From assembly GCF_001693485.1 (NCBI RefSeq), contig NZ_MAXC01000012.1, positions 496,001 to 560,000 on the forward strand: a DNA stretch of 64,000 bases, written 5' to 3'. The notes beneath the pieces were generated by a model. That model had not been told where the DNA came from. It was given only the letters and a program-made list of their open reading frames with translations, and did no database searches. This document shows, piece by piece, positions 26,792 to 35,333 of the stretch (position 1 is its first letter; each line of letters opens with the position of its first letter). A program made the position numbers and the translations under genes. The stretch is from Bradyrhizobium sp. LMTR 3. Lineage in GTDB: Bacteria; Pseudomonadota; Alphaproteobacteria; Rhizobiales; Xanthobacteraceae.

Positions 26792-27511
26792 TCAGACCCG
26801 CAGCATTCGAATAAGTGGCTTTTCAAGTAGTGGCCATAGCACTGCGACTGCCAGTAACGCAGTCGCTGCCCCCATCATGACGAGCGTTGATGTGGCTGGC
26901 TTGCGAGCCGTGCGCCGCGTCTGCCACGCGATCCAGCCCCATGCGCCGACGACCGACAGGATGGCAAGGACGGTGACCCACACATGCATGCCGACAAACC
27001 ACGCTAGCAAAGGCCCGGCACTAGCGAGAACCGTTACCGGGAGCGCAAACGGCAAGACGCAGCATACACCACAAGCGACAGCGCCAGTCGAAAGCGTCAC
27101 GGCGGTGACGCCTGCGGCTTTCGAACCCGGTGGCTCCTTGGCAGAGGTTTTTGCGGCGGATGCCGACGTGGCGCATGCGCATGACGACGGTGCGGGCGCG
27201 TTTGCCACAAACTGCTCGAACAAAGTGTCTGCGGCCTCGCGGTCCATTTCGGGCGCTGTGACCGTGACGCGGATTTCGCTTCCCGTCTCGCAAAGCTCAA
27301 ACGCAAGGAATGCGCAGCAGGCCCGCTCATTGCGGACCATCTCATGCACACGCTCGCGCGCTTCCGGCGTGTAACTCAATTCCAATACGAGATCGCGGCG
27401 CTCGTATTTTCGGAGCGCGTCCTTGTTCAAGGCGGCAATCCAGGCAAGCCGGTCTTTGAACTCCCCGGACGCAAGCGTGCAGGCTATGGGCCGGGCTTCG
27501 ACCATCGTCAT
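26792..27511 (-). CDS. MerT/MerF-like membrane protein fused to an N-terminal soluble domain
   Basis: The 239-residue protein starts at ATG 27511 with GGAG upstream. Residues 1-105 form a soluble domain with a cysteine pair C65-C66 in RNERACCAFLAFELC. A Cys-rich, low-complexity linker (SSCACATSASAAKTSA, 109-124) follows. The C-terminal part has three membrane helices (about 135-160, 163-195, 208-228). The first carries CGVCCVLPFALP (C147, C150, C151), which recalls the mercury-transport Cys pair of MerT and MerF. Metal uptake or efflux is likely. The promoter is MerR-type and the divergent neighbour is a MerR regulator with four cysteines. A whole-length match to MerT was not expected, and the soluble domain is unnamed here. 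Confidence 0.75.
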   Translation of the reverse strand: MTMVEARPIACTLASGEFKDRLAWIAALNKDALRKYERRDLVLELSYTPEARERVHEMVRNERACCAFLAFELCETGSEIRVTVTAPEMDREAADTLFEQFVANAPAPSSCACATSASAAKTSAKEPPGSKAAGVTAVTLSTGAVACGVCCVLPFALPVTVLASAGPLLAWFVGMHVWVTVLAILSVVGAWGWIAWQTRRTARKPATSTLVMMGAATALLAVAVLWPLLEKPLIRMLRV

Positions 27512-27549
27512 CGGCAATCTCCTTGTGCGGTTGATCGGAGCTTGCCGGG

Positions 27550-27580
27550 ACCCTACATCCTCAAGTAACTTGAGGTTCAA
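27550..27580 (-). promoter_or_regulatory. MerR-type promoter with 19-base spacer and dyad operator
   Basis: Read on the minus strand, TTGAAC (27580-27575) and TAGGGT (27555-27550) are separated by 19 bases, the stretched spacing typical of MerR-activated promoters. The spacer holds the dyad CCTCAAGT-A-ACTTGAGG (27559-27575 on the plus strand). It would drive the MerT-like gene and sit in front of merR on the other strand. Confidence 0.8.
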
Positions 27581-27609
27581 GCAGAAAGAAGCGACGGAAA
27601 ATCAGATAG

Positions 27610-28077
27610 ATGAGCAATCTCAAGATTGGCGCCCTCGCCCGACAGACCGGCACGAATGCGCCGACGATCCGGTATTACGAGGAAATCGGCCTGCTTCGTT
27701 CAGCGGGTCGTCAGGCGGGCAACCAGCGCGTCTACAGCGCTGCCGATGTGAAGAGCCTGACGTTCATCCGGCGCTGTCGCGAGTTTGGGTTCTCCATCGA
27801 TCAGGTGCGTTCTCTCGTGGCACTGGTGCAAGACCCTGCCAGCTCCTGCATGCATGCGCGCGACCTTGCACAGGAGCATCTGGTCGCCGTGCGTGCAAAG
27901 CTTACGGAGTTGAAGGCATTGGAGCGCAGTATCGCGGCTTTCGTGGCCAACTGCGATGCATCCTGCGCAGGCGGCGCGGGACCCGACTGCGTGATTCTCG
28001 AAGATCTGTCGAAGGGGCGCGCGCAAACGCGCGCCACTTCAGGAGGCCGGTGCTCGAAGACCAGCGCGTGTTCTTAG
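27610..28077 (+). CDS. MerR family metal-responsive regulator
   Basis: The 155-residue protein has the MerR winged helix at residues 4-70 (KIGALARQTGTNAPTIRYYEEIGLL, FIRRCREFGFSIDQVRSLV), a coiled dimer helix, and cysteines C80, C115, C119 and C127. The pattern C-x3-C-x7-C in the metal-binding loop resembles ZntR/CadR/PbrR members rather than SoxR, whose iron-sulfur pattern differs. It should activate the divergent MerT-like gene. Its exact metal cannot be read from sequence alone. The tail after residue 135 is basic and not conserved in the family. Confidence 0.9.
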   Translation: MSNLKIGALARQTGTNAPTIRYYEEIGLLRSAGRQAGNQRVYSAADVKSLTFIRRCREFGFSIDQVRSLVALVQDPASSCMHARDLAQEHLVAVRAKLTELKALERSIAAFVANCDASCAGGAGPDCVILEDLSKGRAQTRATSGGRCSKTSACS

Positions 28078-28145
28078 AGCGCAACGCAGAGCGGGCCTGC
28101 GCCCCGACATCACGGCACCGCAGAAAGAGGGCTGAGTTACAGCAA

Positions 28146-28281
28146 GTAGCCCGCATGAGCGCATGCGATATGCGGGACCGCTGGCCGCGGATTTCGCGGA
28201 GCCGGTCATCACTGCGCGAGCGCAATTGCGCTCGTCGCGTGGCGCGCGTTCGCGCGACCCGTTGGCTCCGTCCGGGCTACG
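28146..28281. repeat. Intergenic repeat, family B, copy 2
   Basis: This longer copy of 26333-26402 starts GTAGCCCGCATGAGCGCATG and closes with TCCGGGCTAC. The middle contains the GCGCGAG/GTCGCG-type short palindromes seen also near 31755 and 36300. It lies between converging genes. Confidence 0.75.
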
Positions 28282-28285
28282 CTCG

Positions 28286-28942
28286 CTACGAGGGCGTTTG
28301 CCGGGTCCGTTCGTTGACGATAGCCGTCGCCGTTCGTAGCGCCTGCTCATAGCTCTTCAACTGGGCGTGCGAATACGCCTGCATGGACCGCAGTTCGTCC
28401 GGCGTCTTGTTCTTCAACTGGGCGAAGCTAGGCGATAGCGACATTTCGCTGTCCGCTGCCGACCCCTTTTCGCGAAGCGCGAGCACGATCCGTTGCAACG
28501 CGAGCCGGTTGCGCTGCGCTCCCTTCTCTGCGTGTGCGACGTAGTGCTGCAGCCTGTCGGTCGACATGTCGCGAGCGCCCTCCTCGTCGCCTTCGATCAG
28601 CCGAAGAAGTTGCTCGTCGACGATGTCGGTGCAGAGGTCGATACATTCGTCGCAGATGAACACGGCAGGCCCGGCTACCAGCTTGCTCACCTCGTCCTGG
28701 CTCTTTCCGCAGAACGAGCAATAGAGCAGTTTGGCTTGTGATGCCGGATTCCGCAGCCTGCCCGGCCAGCCGGACGGTGGCCGGGCTGCATCGATCTTGG
28801 CCGACAGGATATTCCAATTGTCGTAGCCGAACGCCTTCGCAATCAGCTCCAAGGACTCGCTGTGCGTGGTTTGCACAGCCTTGGCAGTCAAGGCATCGCG
28901 CAGGGAACGCGCCATGGCTTTCGCATCGCGGAAATCGCGCAT
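28286..28942 (-). CDS. ClpX-type C4 zinc-finger protein with N-terminal glyoxalase-superfamily-like region
   Basis: The 218-residue protein opens with [18 protein letters not shown] and [23 protein letters not shown] (residues 1-52), a short module labelled glyoxalase-superfamily-related in alphaproteobacteria. It is followed by a zinc finger with C75, C78, C97 and C100 ([16 protein letters not shown] and [10 protein letters not shown]), almost the same as the ClpX N-terminal domain. No AAA+ motor follows. A helical tail rich in Gln and Ala ends the protein. It could be a ClpX adaptor or competitor. It has no operon partner. Confidence 0.82.
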   Translation of the reverse strand: MRDFRDAKAMARSLRDALTAKAVQTTHSESLELIAKAFGYDNWNILSAKIDAARPPSGWPGRLRNPASQAKLLYCSFCGKSQDEVSKLVAGPAVFICDECIDLCTDIVDEQLLRLIEGDEEGARDMSTDRLQHYVAHAEKGAQRNRLALQRIVLALREKGSAADSEMSLSPSFAQLKNKTPDELRSMQAYSHAQLKSYEQALRTATAIVNERTRQTPS

Positions 28943-29156
28943 GAGAGCACCCGTATCGGCGAACGGAGGAGATCGGTGCCTGCCTTGCCGACCCGCTCGC
29001 CAATAGCGAGGGCCGAGATATCAGATACGTTCACCATCCCAGATGGGCGCAGGCGGCCGGTGTATCAACCGGTCATTATTTTGGCTCGGCCGCGGTCATT
29101 GTCAACCCGACGATGAAGGCGCCTCATCGTCCTTCATCGGCCCGTACTGTCTCTCT

Positions 29157-29624
29157 TCACCCCAACCGCGCCTCGCGCAACGGCGCGCGGCTCAGTTCGT
29201 TGCCGGCGGTAATCGCTTTGCGCAGCAGCCGCATCAACTCCGCGCCCTCCTTTTCGGTGAGGCCGCGCAGCATGGTGTGCTGGGCCGCCTCGACGGCCGG
29301 CGTGATGGCGCGCAGCGTGCGCTTTCCCGCTTCCGTGATTTGCAATTCGCGGGCGCGGCGATCGCGGGGGCTCGCGTGACGCACCAGCAAACCCTTCTGC
29401 ACCAGGCGGTCGACCACGCCGGTGATGGTGGTGCGGTCATAGGCGATGAGGCCAGCCAACGTCACCTGATCGATCCCCGGGTTCATCTTGATGGCTGCCA
29501 ACGCAGCGTACTGAACGGGCGTAAGGTCGAAGCCCGCCTCCTCGACCTCTGCCAGGAACACGGCCACCGCGATCTGCTGGAAGCGGCGCGCCAGATGGCC
29601 GGGCATCTCATTATTGTCTCTCAC
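29157..29624 (-). CDS. MarR family regulator, MobR-like
   Basis: The 155-residue protein starts at GTG 29624 with GGAG six bases before it; the TTG at 29669 reaches into the operator. The winged helix is clear (TLAGLIAYDRTTITGVVDRLVQKGLLVR, RDRRARELQITEAGKRTL). It is divergent from a MobA-like monooxygenase, as the MarR repressor MobR is in Comamonas, where 3-hydroxybenzoate relieves repression. A 21-base palindrome lies in the gap. A role as the local repressor is likely by context. Confidence 0.88.
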   Translation of the reverse strand: MRDNNEMPGHLARRFQQIAVAVFLAEVEEAGFDLTPVQYAALAAIKMNPGIDQVTLAGLIAYDRTTITGVVDRLVQKGLLVRHASPRDRRARELQITEAGKRTLRAITPAVEAAQHTMLRGLTEKEGAELMRLLRKAITAGNELSRAPLREARLG

Positions 29625-29669
29625 CAAATTCTCCAAGGCAAACTCAAAGGCGGGTCCTGGAATTGACAA

Positions 29670-29690
29670 GCATACTGATAATCAGCATGC
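29670..29690. promoter_or_regulatory. MarR operator overlapping the monooxygenase promoter
   Basis: GCATaCTGATaATCAGcATGC is a 21-base palindrome with one mismatched pair. On the plus strand TTGACA (29663-29668) precedes it, with CATGCT (29686-29691) 17 bases on, so the palindrome would cover the promoter of the downstream flavoprotein gene and also the upstream part of the marR gene. Confidence 0.65.
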
Positions 29691-29819
29691 TGAGCAATAT
29701 CGTCCGTGCGCTTTGGTCGCGGAATCCGCCGGCAGTCAAGTGAACGACGCCATAGATGAAGGGTAATCCGATCGGTCAAAATCAATCCGGGTCGGCCGAG
29801 GACGGGAGGAGCAGGTCTG

Positions 29820-31745
29820 ATGCAGTTTCACCTGAATGGATTCGAGCCGGGCGACCCCGAAATCGCCGACCCCGTCGAGCGGGTTGCCCCCTCCGGCATG
29901 TCCGGACTGGTTCCGGCGGAAGTCGATGTCCTGATCGTCGGCTGCGGACCGGCGGGTTTGACGCTGGCGGCGCAGCTTTCGGCGTTTGCCGACATCAAGA
30001 CCTGCATCGTCGAGCAGAAGCCGAGCCGTCTCTTGCGCGGCCAGGCCGACGGCGTCGCCTGCCGCACCATGGAGATGTTTCACGCCTTCGGTTTCGGCGA
30101 GCGCGTGCTGAAGGAAGCCTGCTGGATCACCGAAACGACATTCTGGAAGCCGGACGATCGCAAGCCCGAAAACATCGTGCGCAGCGGCCGGGTTCAGGAC
30201 GTCGAGGACGGGCTGTCGGAGATGCCGCACCTCATCCTGAACCAGGCGCGCGTGCATGATTGCTACCTCGATGTCATGCGCAAATCGCCGGCGAAGCTCG
30301 AGCCCTATTATTCACGGCGATTGCTGGATCTTTCGATCGCGCCGGCGGCGCAGTTCGAAGATCACGCCGTGACCGTGCGCCTCGAACGGCTCGATGCCGG
30401 GCACGAGGGCGAGGTCGAGACCATCAAAGCGCGCTATGTCGTCGGCTGCGACGGCGCGCGCAGCACGGTGCGCAAATCGATCGGGCGCGAGCTGCGCGGC
30501 GATTCCGCCAACCACGCCTGGGGCGTGATGGACGTCCTTGCCGTCACCAACTTTCCCGACATCCGCTTCAAGGTGCTGATCCAGTCGGCTCGCGATGGCA
30601 GCATCATCGTGATCCCGCGCGAAGGCGGCTATCTGGTCCGGCTCTATGTCGAACTCGCCAATCTCGACGCTGGCGAGCGGGTCGCCAGCCGCAACATCAC
30701 GCCGGATGATCTGATCGCGAAGGCGCGGCGGATTCTCAATCCGCATACGCTCGATGTGAAGGAGATCGCCTGGTGGTCGGTTTACGAGATTGGCCAGCGG
30801 CTGACCGACAAGTTCGACGACGTGCCGGCGGAAGAGACCGCAACGCGCCTGCCCCGCGTCTTCATTGCCGGCGATGCCTGCCACACCCACAGCCCCAAGG
30901 CCGGCCAGGGCATGAACGTCTCGATGCAGGACGCCTTCAATCTCGGCTGGAAGCTCGCCGCCGTGCTGCGAAGGCGCAGCGCGCCGCATCTCTTGCACAG
31001 CTATTCGGCGGAACGGCAGGCGGTAGCGAAAGAGTTGATCGACTTCGACCGCGAATGGGCCCAGATCCTTGCGTCCGCCAAGGGTAACAACAAGGGCGCG
31101 GATGCGGCGAAAACCCAGGATTATTTCGTGCGTCACGGCCGCTATACCGCGGGCACGGCGACGCACTACCGCCCGTCGGTCCTTACGGCCGAACCGGATC
31201 ATCAGTATCTTGCCAAGGGCTTCGAGATCGGCACGCGCTTTCACTCCGCGCCGGTCGTTCGCCTCTCGGACGCCAAGCCGGTTCACCTCGGCCACATCAC
31301 GAAGGCGGATGGACGTTTCCGGCTCTTCATCTTTGCCGGCGCGGGCGATCCCGCGGCCGCCGTCTCCCCTGTTCGCTCGCTGTGCGATTTCCTGAGCGAA
31401 AACCCCAAATCTCCCGTCAGGAGGCACACGCCTGCGGGCGCAGATATCGACTCCGTGATCGATGTCCGCGCCATATTCCAGCAGGCCCACACCGAACTCG
31501 CCATCGATGCGATGCCGCCGCTCCTCCTCCCGCGCAAAGGACGCTACGGGCTCATCGACTACGAAAAAATGTTCTGCCCCGATCTCAAGGGCGGTCACGA
31601 CATCTTTGCGATGCGCGGCATCGATCGGGACGGCGGCTGCATGGTCGTGGTGCGCCCGGACCAGTACGTCGCGCACGTGCTCCCGCTCGATGGCCATGCG
31701 GCGCTTGCGGCGTATTTTGATGGGTTCATGCTAAGGGCGGGGTAA
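29820..31745 (+). CDS. mobA: FAD aromatic hydroxylase, 3-hydroxybenzoate 4-monooxygenase-like
   Basis: The 641-residue protein is a class A flavin monooxygenase. The FAD dinucleotide motif VGCGPAGLTLA, the VVGCDGARSTVRKSIG DG motif and the GDACHTHSPKAGQGMNVSM second FAD motif are in order. A C-terminal thioredoxin-like domain follows, as in phenol hydroxylase and MobA. Length (about 640) and the divergent MarR gene point to MobA, which turns 3-hydroxybenzoate into protocatechuate with NADPH. Phenol 2-monooxygenase relatives cannot be excluded without a phylogeny. Product protocatechuate would fit the lig/gal genes at 13-17 kb. Confidence 0.85.
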   Translation: MQFHLNGFEPGDPEIADPVERVAPSGMSGLVPAEVDVLIVGCGPAGLTLAAQLSAFADIKTCIVEQKPSRLLRGQADGVACRTMEMFHAFGFGERVLKEACWITETTFWKPDDRKPENIVRSGRVQDVEDGLSEMPHLILNQARVHDCYLDVMRKSPAKLEPYYSRRLLDLSIAPAAQFEDHAVTVRLERLDAGHEGEVETIKARYVVGCDGARSTVRKSIGRELRGDSANHAWGVMDVLAVTNFPDIRFKVLIQSARDGSIIVIPREGGYLVRLYVELANLDAGERVASRNITPDDLIAKARRILNPHTLDVKEIAWWSVYEIGQRLTDKFDDVPAEETATRLPRVFIAGDACHTHSPKAGQGMNVSMQDAFNLGWKLAAVLRRRSAPHLLHSYSAERQAVAKELIDFDREWAQILASAKGNNKGADAAKTQDYFVRHGRYTAGTATHYRPSVLTAEPDHQYLAKGFEIGTRFHSAPVVRLSDAKPVHLGHITKADGRFRLFIFAGAGDPAAAVSPVRSLCDFLSENPKSPVRRHTPAGADIDSVIDVRAIFQQAHTELAIDAMPPLLLPRKGRYGLIDYEKMFCPDLKGGHDIFAMRGIDRDGGCMVVVRPDQYVAHVLPLDGHAALAAYFDGFMLRAG

Positions 31746-31978
31746 GCGCGTAACCCGCATGAGCCAACGGGTCGCTCGAATGCGCGCTCCCCCGGAACCA
31801 AACGGCCGTCCCTGCCCATAAATCGGTCGGCGATCCCCTCGCCTCCCTCCATTGAACTCAGCGCCCCGCTCCGATATACGGGCACTCGACTCCGGCCGAG
31901 GGAATGGGCCTTCCGGGGCCGTGCACCCGCCTCCTCCAAGCCGTTCCGGATTTTCTCCAGTATATCAAAGGCTTAATG

Positions 31979-32272
31979 ATGTCTTCCACATTCGATCAGA
32001 TCGCCAACATTATCGCGGAGACCTGCGACATCCCGCGCGACACGATCAAGCCGGAGAGCCACGCCATCGACGATCTGGGCATCGACAGCCTGGACTTCCT
32101 GGACATCGCCTTTGCCATCGACAAGGCGTTCGGGATCAAGATGCCGCTCGAAAAATGGACCCAGGAGGTCAACGACGGCAAGGCCACGACCGAGCAGTAT
32201 TTCGTGCTGCAAAATCTCGCCGATCGCATCGACGAGCTGGTCGCCGCCAAGAACGCAGCGCCGGGCGCCTAA
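31979..32272 (+). CDS. acpXL: Acyl carrier protein AcpXL
   Basis: The 97-residue acidic protein starts at ATG 31979 (an ATG lies directly before it at 31976; AAGG precedes both). The phosphopantetheine attachment Ser is S37 in [19 protein letters not shown]. The long form with [21 protein letters not shown] is specific to AcpXL, the carrier used for the 27-hydroxyoctacosanoate-type very-long-chain acid of rhizobial lipid A. It leads a five-gene set. An extended N-terminal frame from 31904 was rejected. Confidence 0.94.
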   Translation: MSSTFDQIANIIAETCDIPRDTIKPESHAIDDLGIDSLDFLDIAFAIDKAFGIKMPLEKWTQEVNDGKATTEQYFVLQNLADRIDELVAAKNAAPGA

Positions 32273-32282
32273 TCGCCCCGCC

Positions 32283-32756
32283 ATGCAACTTGATTACTTC
32301 CAACTCATCGACCGCATCGTCGATCTGAACCTCGACGAGAAGAAGATCACGGTCGAGGCGCAGGTTCCGACGACGCATACGATCTTCGAGGGGCATTTTC
32401 CCGGCTTTCCGATCATGCCCGGCGTCCTGCTGACCGAAGCGATGGCACAGAGCTCCGGATGGCTGATACTTGGCGTCCTGAAGTTCGAGCGCATGCCGTT
32501 CCTCGCCATCGTGAAGGAAGCCAAGATGCGGGGTTACGTCAGTCCCGGTCAGTTGCTGACGATCGAGGCGAAGCTCGAGCACGAAGGCTCCGGCTTTGCC
32601 GTCACGAAGGCAAAAATACGCGTCGGCAAGGAGTTGAGGTGCAGCGCTGAACTCACCTTCGGCCTTGCCCCCTTCCCCGACCCGGCCTTGCGCGTGCACA
32701 TGGACGCCATGGCCAACAAGATCGGCTTCCCACTGCAGGCGATAACGCATGACTGA
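32283..32756 (+). CDS. fabZXL: 3-Hydroxyacyl-ACP dehydratase, FabZ type (VLCFA cluster)
   Basis: The 157-residue hot-dog-fold protein has the FabZ active-site segment EGHFPGFPIMPGVLLTEAMAQ with catalytic H38 and E52. Its start at ATG 32283 is ten bases after the acpXL stop, and its end overlaps the next gene by eight bases. By position it is the dehydratase for elongating acyl chains on AcpXL in the cytoplasm. It is not the housekeeping FabZ, which normally sits with lpxD and lpxA. Confidence 0.92.
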   Translation: MQLDYFQLIDRIVDLNLDEKKITVEAQVPTTHTIFEGHFPGFPIMPGVLLTEAMAQSSGWLILGVLKFERMPFLAIVKEAKMRGYVSPGQLLTIEAKLEHEGSGFAVTKAKIRVGKELRCSAELTFGLAPFPDPALRVHMDAMANKIGFPLQAITHD

Positions 32757-33945
32757 GCAGAAGTCTCCGGCCAAGGAAGTCTGGATCACCGGCATCGGTA
32801 TCGTCTCCTCGCTCGGCGAGGGGCTCGACGCGCATTGGGATGCGCTCAACGCCGGTAAGATCAACGTCGACGACAAGCGGTTCGCACCCTACATCGTGCA
32901 TCCGCTGGCGCCTGTTACCTTCGACGCGCAGATCCCGAAAAAGGGCGACCAGCGCCAGATGGAGGCGTGGCAGCGCATCGGCACCTATGCCGCAGGACTG
33001 GCGCTGGATTCAGCGGGCGTCAAAGGCAACAAGGAAATCCTCGGCCGGATGGACATGATCGTGGCCGCCGGCGGCGGCGAGCGCGACATCGCGGTCGACG
33101 CGGCAATCCTGTGCGCCGACGCCAAGGGCAATTCCAGCCCCGGCTTTCTCAACGAACGGCTGATGAACGATCTGCGGCCGACGCTGTTTCTGGCCCAGCT
33201 CTCCAATCTGCTTGCCGGTAATATCGCCATTGTCCACGGCGTCTGCGGCACGTCGCGCACCTTCATGGGCGAGGAAGCAGCCTCCATCGACGCGGCACGG
33301 ATTGCGCTGGCGCGGATCGAAGCCGGCCAAAGCGACATCGCGCTGGTCGGCGCGGCCCATAATGGCGAACGGTCCGATCTTTTGGTCCTCTACGAATTCG
33401 GCGACTTCAACCTGACCGAAAAGTTTTCGCCGGTGTGGCAACGCGAGGATAGAAGCGGGTTCGCGCTCGGCTCCGCCGGCTGTTTCCTGGTGCTGGAAGC
33501 CCGCGAGCACGCCGAAGCCCGCGGCGCCAAGCCTTACGCCAAACTGACCAAGGTCGTTGCCGACCTCGCGCAGCGCAAGCAGCCGGGCGCGGTGACCAAA
33601 TCGCTGGAGGCGCTGTGGCCGAAGCTCGGCGTCGGCGACAGCGGCACCCTGATCACGGGGGCAACCGGCGTCGAGCCGGTGACGTCGGACGAAAAGGCGT
33701 TTTTGCGCCAGCATCCCGGCTTTGCGGTGCGCGCCACCGGCACGATCTTCGGTCACACGCTGGAGACGCAGTTTCCGCTGGGGCTGGCGCTTGCCGCACT
33801 CTCGATCTCCCGTGGCGCGCTGTTCCCGCCCAACGACCCGACCGGGCTCGAGGTTGAAAAGGCAGGCAGCCCGGACCAGATTGTCGTGGTGGGGGCCGGT
33901 CACTGGCAGGGCGAGGGCATGGCCCTGGTCGAGGCCATCAAGTAG
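32749..33945 (+). CDS. fabF2XL: Degenerate beta-ketoacyl-ACP synthase (FabF2XL-like)
   Basis: The 398-residue thiolase-fold protein retains the active Cys (C166, HGVCGTSRTF) and the second His (H336, GTIFGHTLETQFPLG). The first His of the Cys-His-His triad, normally in NAHGT, is replaced: the aligned segment is LITGATGVEPVTSDE, with Gly304 at the His position. It therefore may not condense on its own and may act as a subunit with the next synthase, much like a chain-length factor, although here the Cys is kept. It overlaps fabZ by eight bases. Confidence 0.85.
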   Translation: MTEQKSPAKEVWITGIGIVSSLGEGLDAHWDALNAGKINVDDKRFAPYIVHPLAPVTFDAQIPKKGDQRQMEAWQRIGTYAAGLALDSAGVKGNKEILGRMDMIVAAGGGERDIAVDAAILCADAKGNSSPGFLNERLMNDLRPTLFLAQLSNLLAGNIAIVHGVCGTSRTFMGEEAASIDAARIALARIEAGQSDIALVGAAHNGERSDLLVLYEFGDFNLTEKFSPVWQREDRSGFALGSAGCFLVLEAREHAEARGAKPYAKLTKVVADLAQRKQPGAVTKSLEALWPKLGVGDSGTLITGATGVEPVTSDEKAFLRQHPGFAVRATGTIFGHTLETQFPLGLALAALSISRGALFPPNDPTGLEVEKAGSPDQIVVVGAGHWQGEGMALVEAIK

Positions 33946-33952
33946 AGCGTGG

Positions 33953-33970
33953 CCGAAAGACGACTTTCGG
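33953..33970 (+). other. Small hairpin between the two ketosynthase genes
   Basis: CCGAAAG-ACGA-CTTTCGG forms a seven-base-pair stem with a four-base loop eight bases after the first synthase stop. No T run follows, so it is more likely an mRNA stability or attenuation element than a terminator. Confidence 0.35.
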
Positions 33971-34033
33971 CAGCGCCAGAGCAAGCAATGAGCGCGAGCG
34001 TACTTTCAGTTACGGCGCAACATCGGGGGAACC

Positions 34034-35311
34034 ATGTCAGCACCACGCGATAAACTCGGCAGGCCGATCGTCGTCGTCACCGGCATGGGCGTGGTGACGT
34101 CGCTCGGCGCCGGCAAGCAGGACAATTGGGCAAAGCTGACCGCGGGTGAATCCGGCATCCGCACCGTGACGCGCTTTCCGATCGACGGCCTGAAAACGAC
34201 CATGGCCGGCACCGTGGATTTCGTCACCGTCGATCCGTTCTCGTCGACCGGCCTTTCCGAACGTCTCGCTGAGATGGCGACCGGGGAAGCGCTCGAACAG
34301 GCGGCGATCGGAGCCAAGGCCGACTTTCCCGGACCGCTGTTTCTGGCAGTTGCGCCGGTCGAGGTCGAATGGCCGCAGCGGCTCGAGCTCGGACGCGCGG
34401 TCGGCAGGACCGAATTCGGCTACGAGGATATGCTGCGCGTCAGCGGCGGCGGCCGGTTCACAGCCTACCATCGCCGCTTCATGTTCGGTTCGATCGCGAG
34501 CCACCTCGCCGAAACGTTCGGCACCAAGGGCTCACCGATCTCGCTGTCGACTGCCTGCGCCTCCGGCGCGACCGCGATCCAGCTCGGCGTCGAGGCGATT
34601 CGCCGCGGCGAAGCCGATGCCGCGCTGTGCGTCGGCACCGACGGGTCGGTGAACCCGGAAGCGATGGTGCGATTCTCGCTGTTGTCGGCGCTATCGACGC
34701 AGAACGATCCGCCGCAAGCCGCCTCGAGGCCGTTCTCCAAGAACCGCGACGGATTCGTGATGGCGGAAGGCGCCGGCGCGATGGTGCTGGAGAGCTATGA
34801 ATCCGCGATCGCGCGCGGCGCCAAAATTCTCGGCGTGGTGGCCGGCTGCGGTGAGCTCACCGACTCGTTCCACCGCACCCGCTCCAGCCCGGACGGCAAG
34901 CCGATCATCGGCTGCATGCGCAAGACACTGGCCGATGCCGGCCTCGAGCCGGAGCAGATCGACCACATCAACGCGCACGGCACCGCGACGCCGGAAAACG
35001 ACAAGATGGAATACAACACGACCGCGGTCGTGTTCGGCGAGCATCTGCCGAAGATTCCGGTGTCCTCGAACAAGTCGATGGTCGGGCATACGATTTCCGC
35101 GGCCGGCGCGGTGGAAGCCGTGTTCTCGCTGCTGACGCTGGAGCATCAGCGGATACCGCCGACCATCAATTACGAGATTCCGGATCCGGCCATCCTGTTC
35201 GACGTGGTCGGCAACAAGGCGCGCGACGCCAAGGTCACCGCCGTGATGTCGAACTCGTTCGGTTTCGGCGGGCAAAACGCCTCGCTGATCCTGACGCGCG
35301 AACCGGTGTAG
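34034..35311 (+). CDS. fabF1XL: Beta-ketoacyl-ACP synthase II (FabF1XL-like)
   Basis: The 425-residue protein has the complete KAS II triad: C175 in LSTACASGATAIQ, H315 in NAHGTATPEND and H352 in MVGHTISAAGAVE. The C-terminal NSFGFGGQNASLIL motif is intact. It should perform the condensations that extend the acyl chain on AcpXL. A GGGGGA ribosome site precedes ATG 34034. It is 88 bases after the degenerate synthase and 22 bases before the acyltransferase. Confidence 0.94.
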   Translation: MSAPRDKLGRPIVVVTGMGVVTSLGAGKQDNWAKLTAGESGIRTVTRFPIDGLKTTMAGTVDFVTVDPFSSTGLSERLAEMATGEALEQAAIGAKADFPGPLFLAVAPVEVEWPQRLELGRAVGRTEFGYEDMLRVSGGGRFTAYHRRFMFGSIASHLAETFGTKGSPISLSTACASGATAIQLGVEAIRRGEADAALCVGTDGSVNPEAMVRFSLLSALSTQNDPPQAASRPFSKNRDGFVMAEGAGAMVLESYESAIARGAKILGVVAGCGELTDSFHRTRSSPDGKPIIGCMRKTLADAGLEPEQIDHINAHGTATPENDKMEYNTTAVVFGEHLPKIPVSSNKSMVGHTISAAGAVEAVFSLLTLEHQRIPPTINYEIPDPAILFDVVGNKARDAKVTAVMSNSFGFGGQNASLILTREPV

Positions 35312-35333
35312 CGAGCTGGCCGTTTCCTAAAAG

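Noticed and set aside
30312..31697. 461-residue antisense frame opposite mobA
   Set aside because: Composition of a shadow frame; the monooxygenase motifs are on the plus strand.
31904..31978. N-terminal extension of AcpXL
   Set aside because: AcpXL starts at MSSTFDQ in the family; the extra residues have no support.
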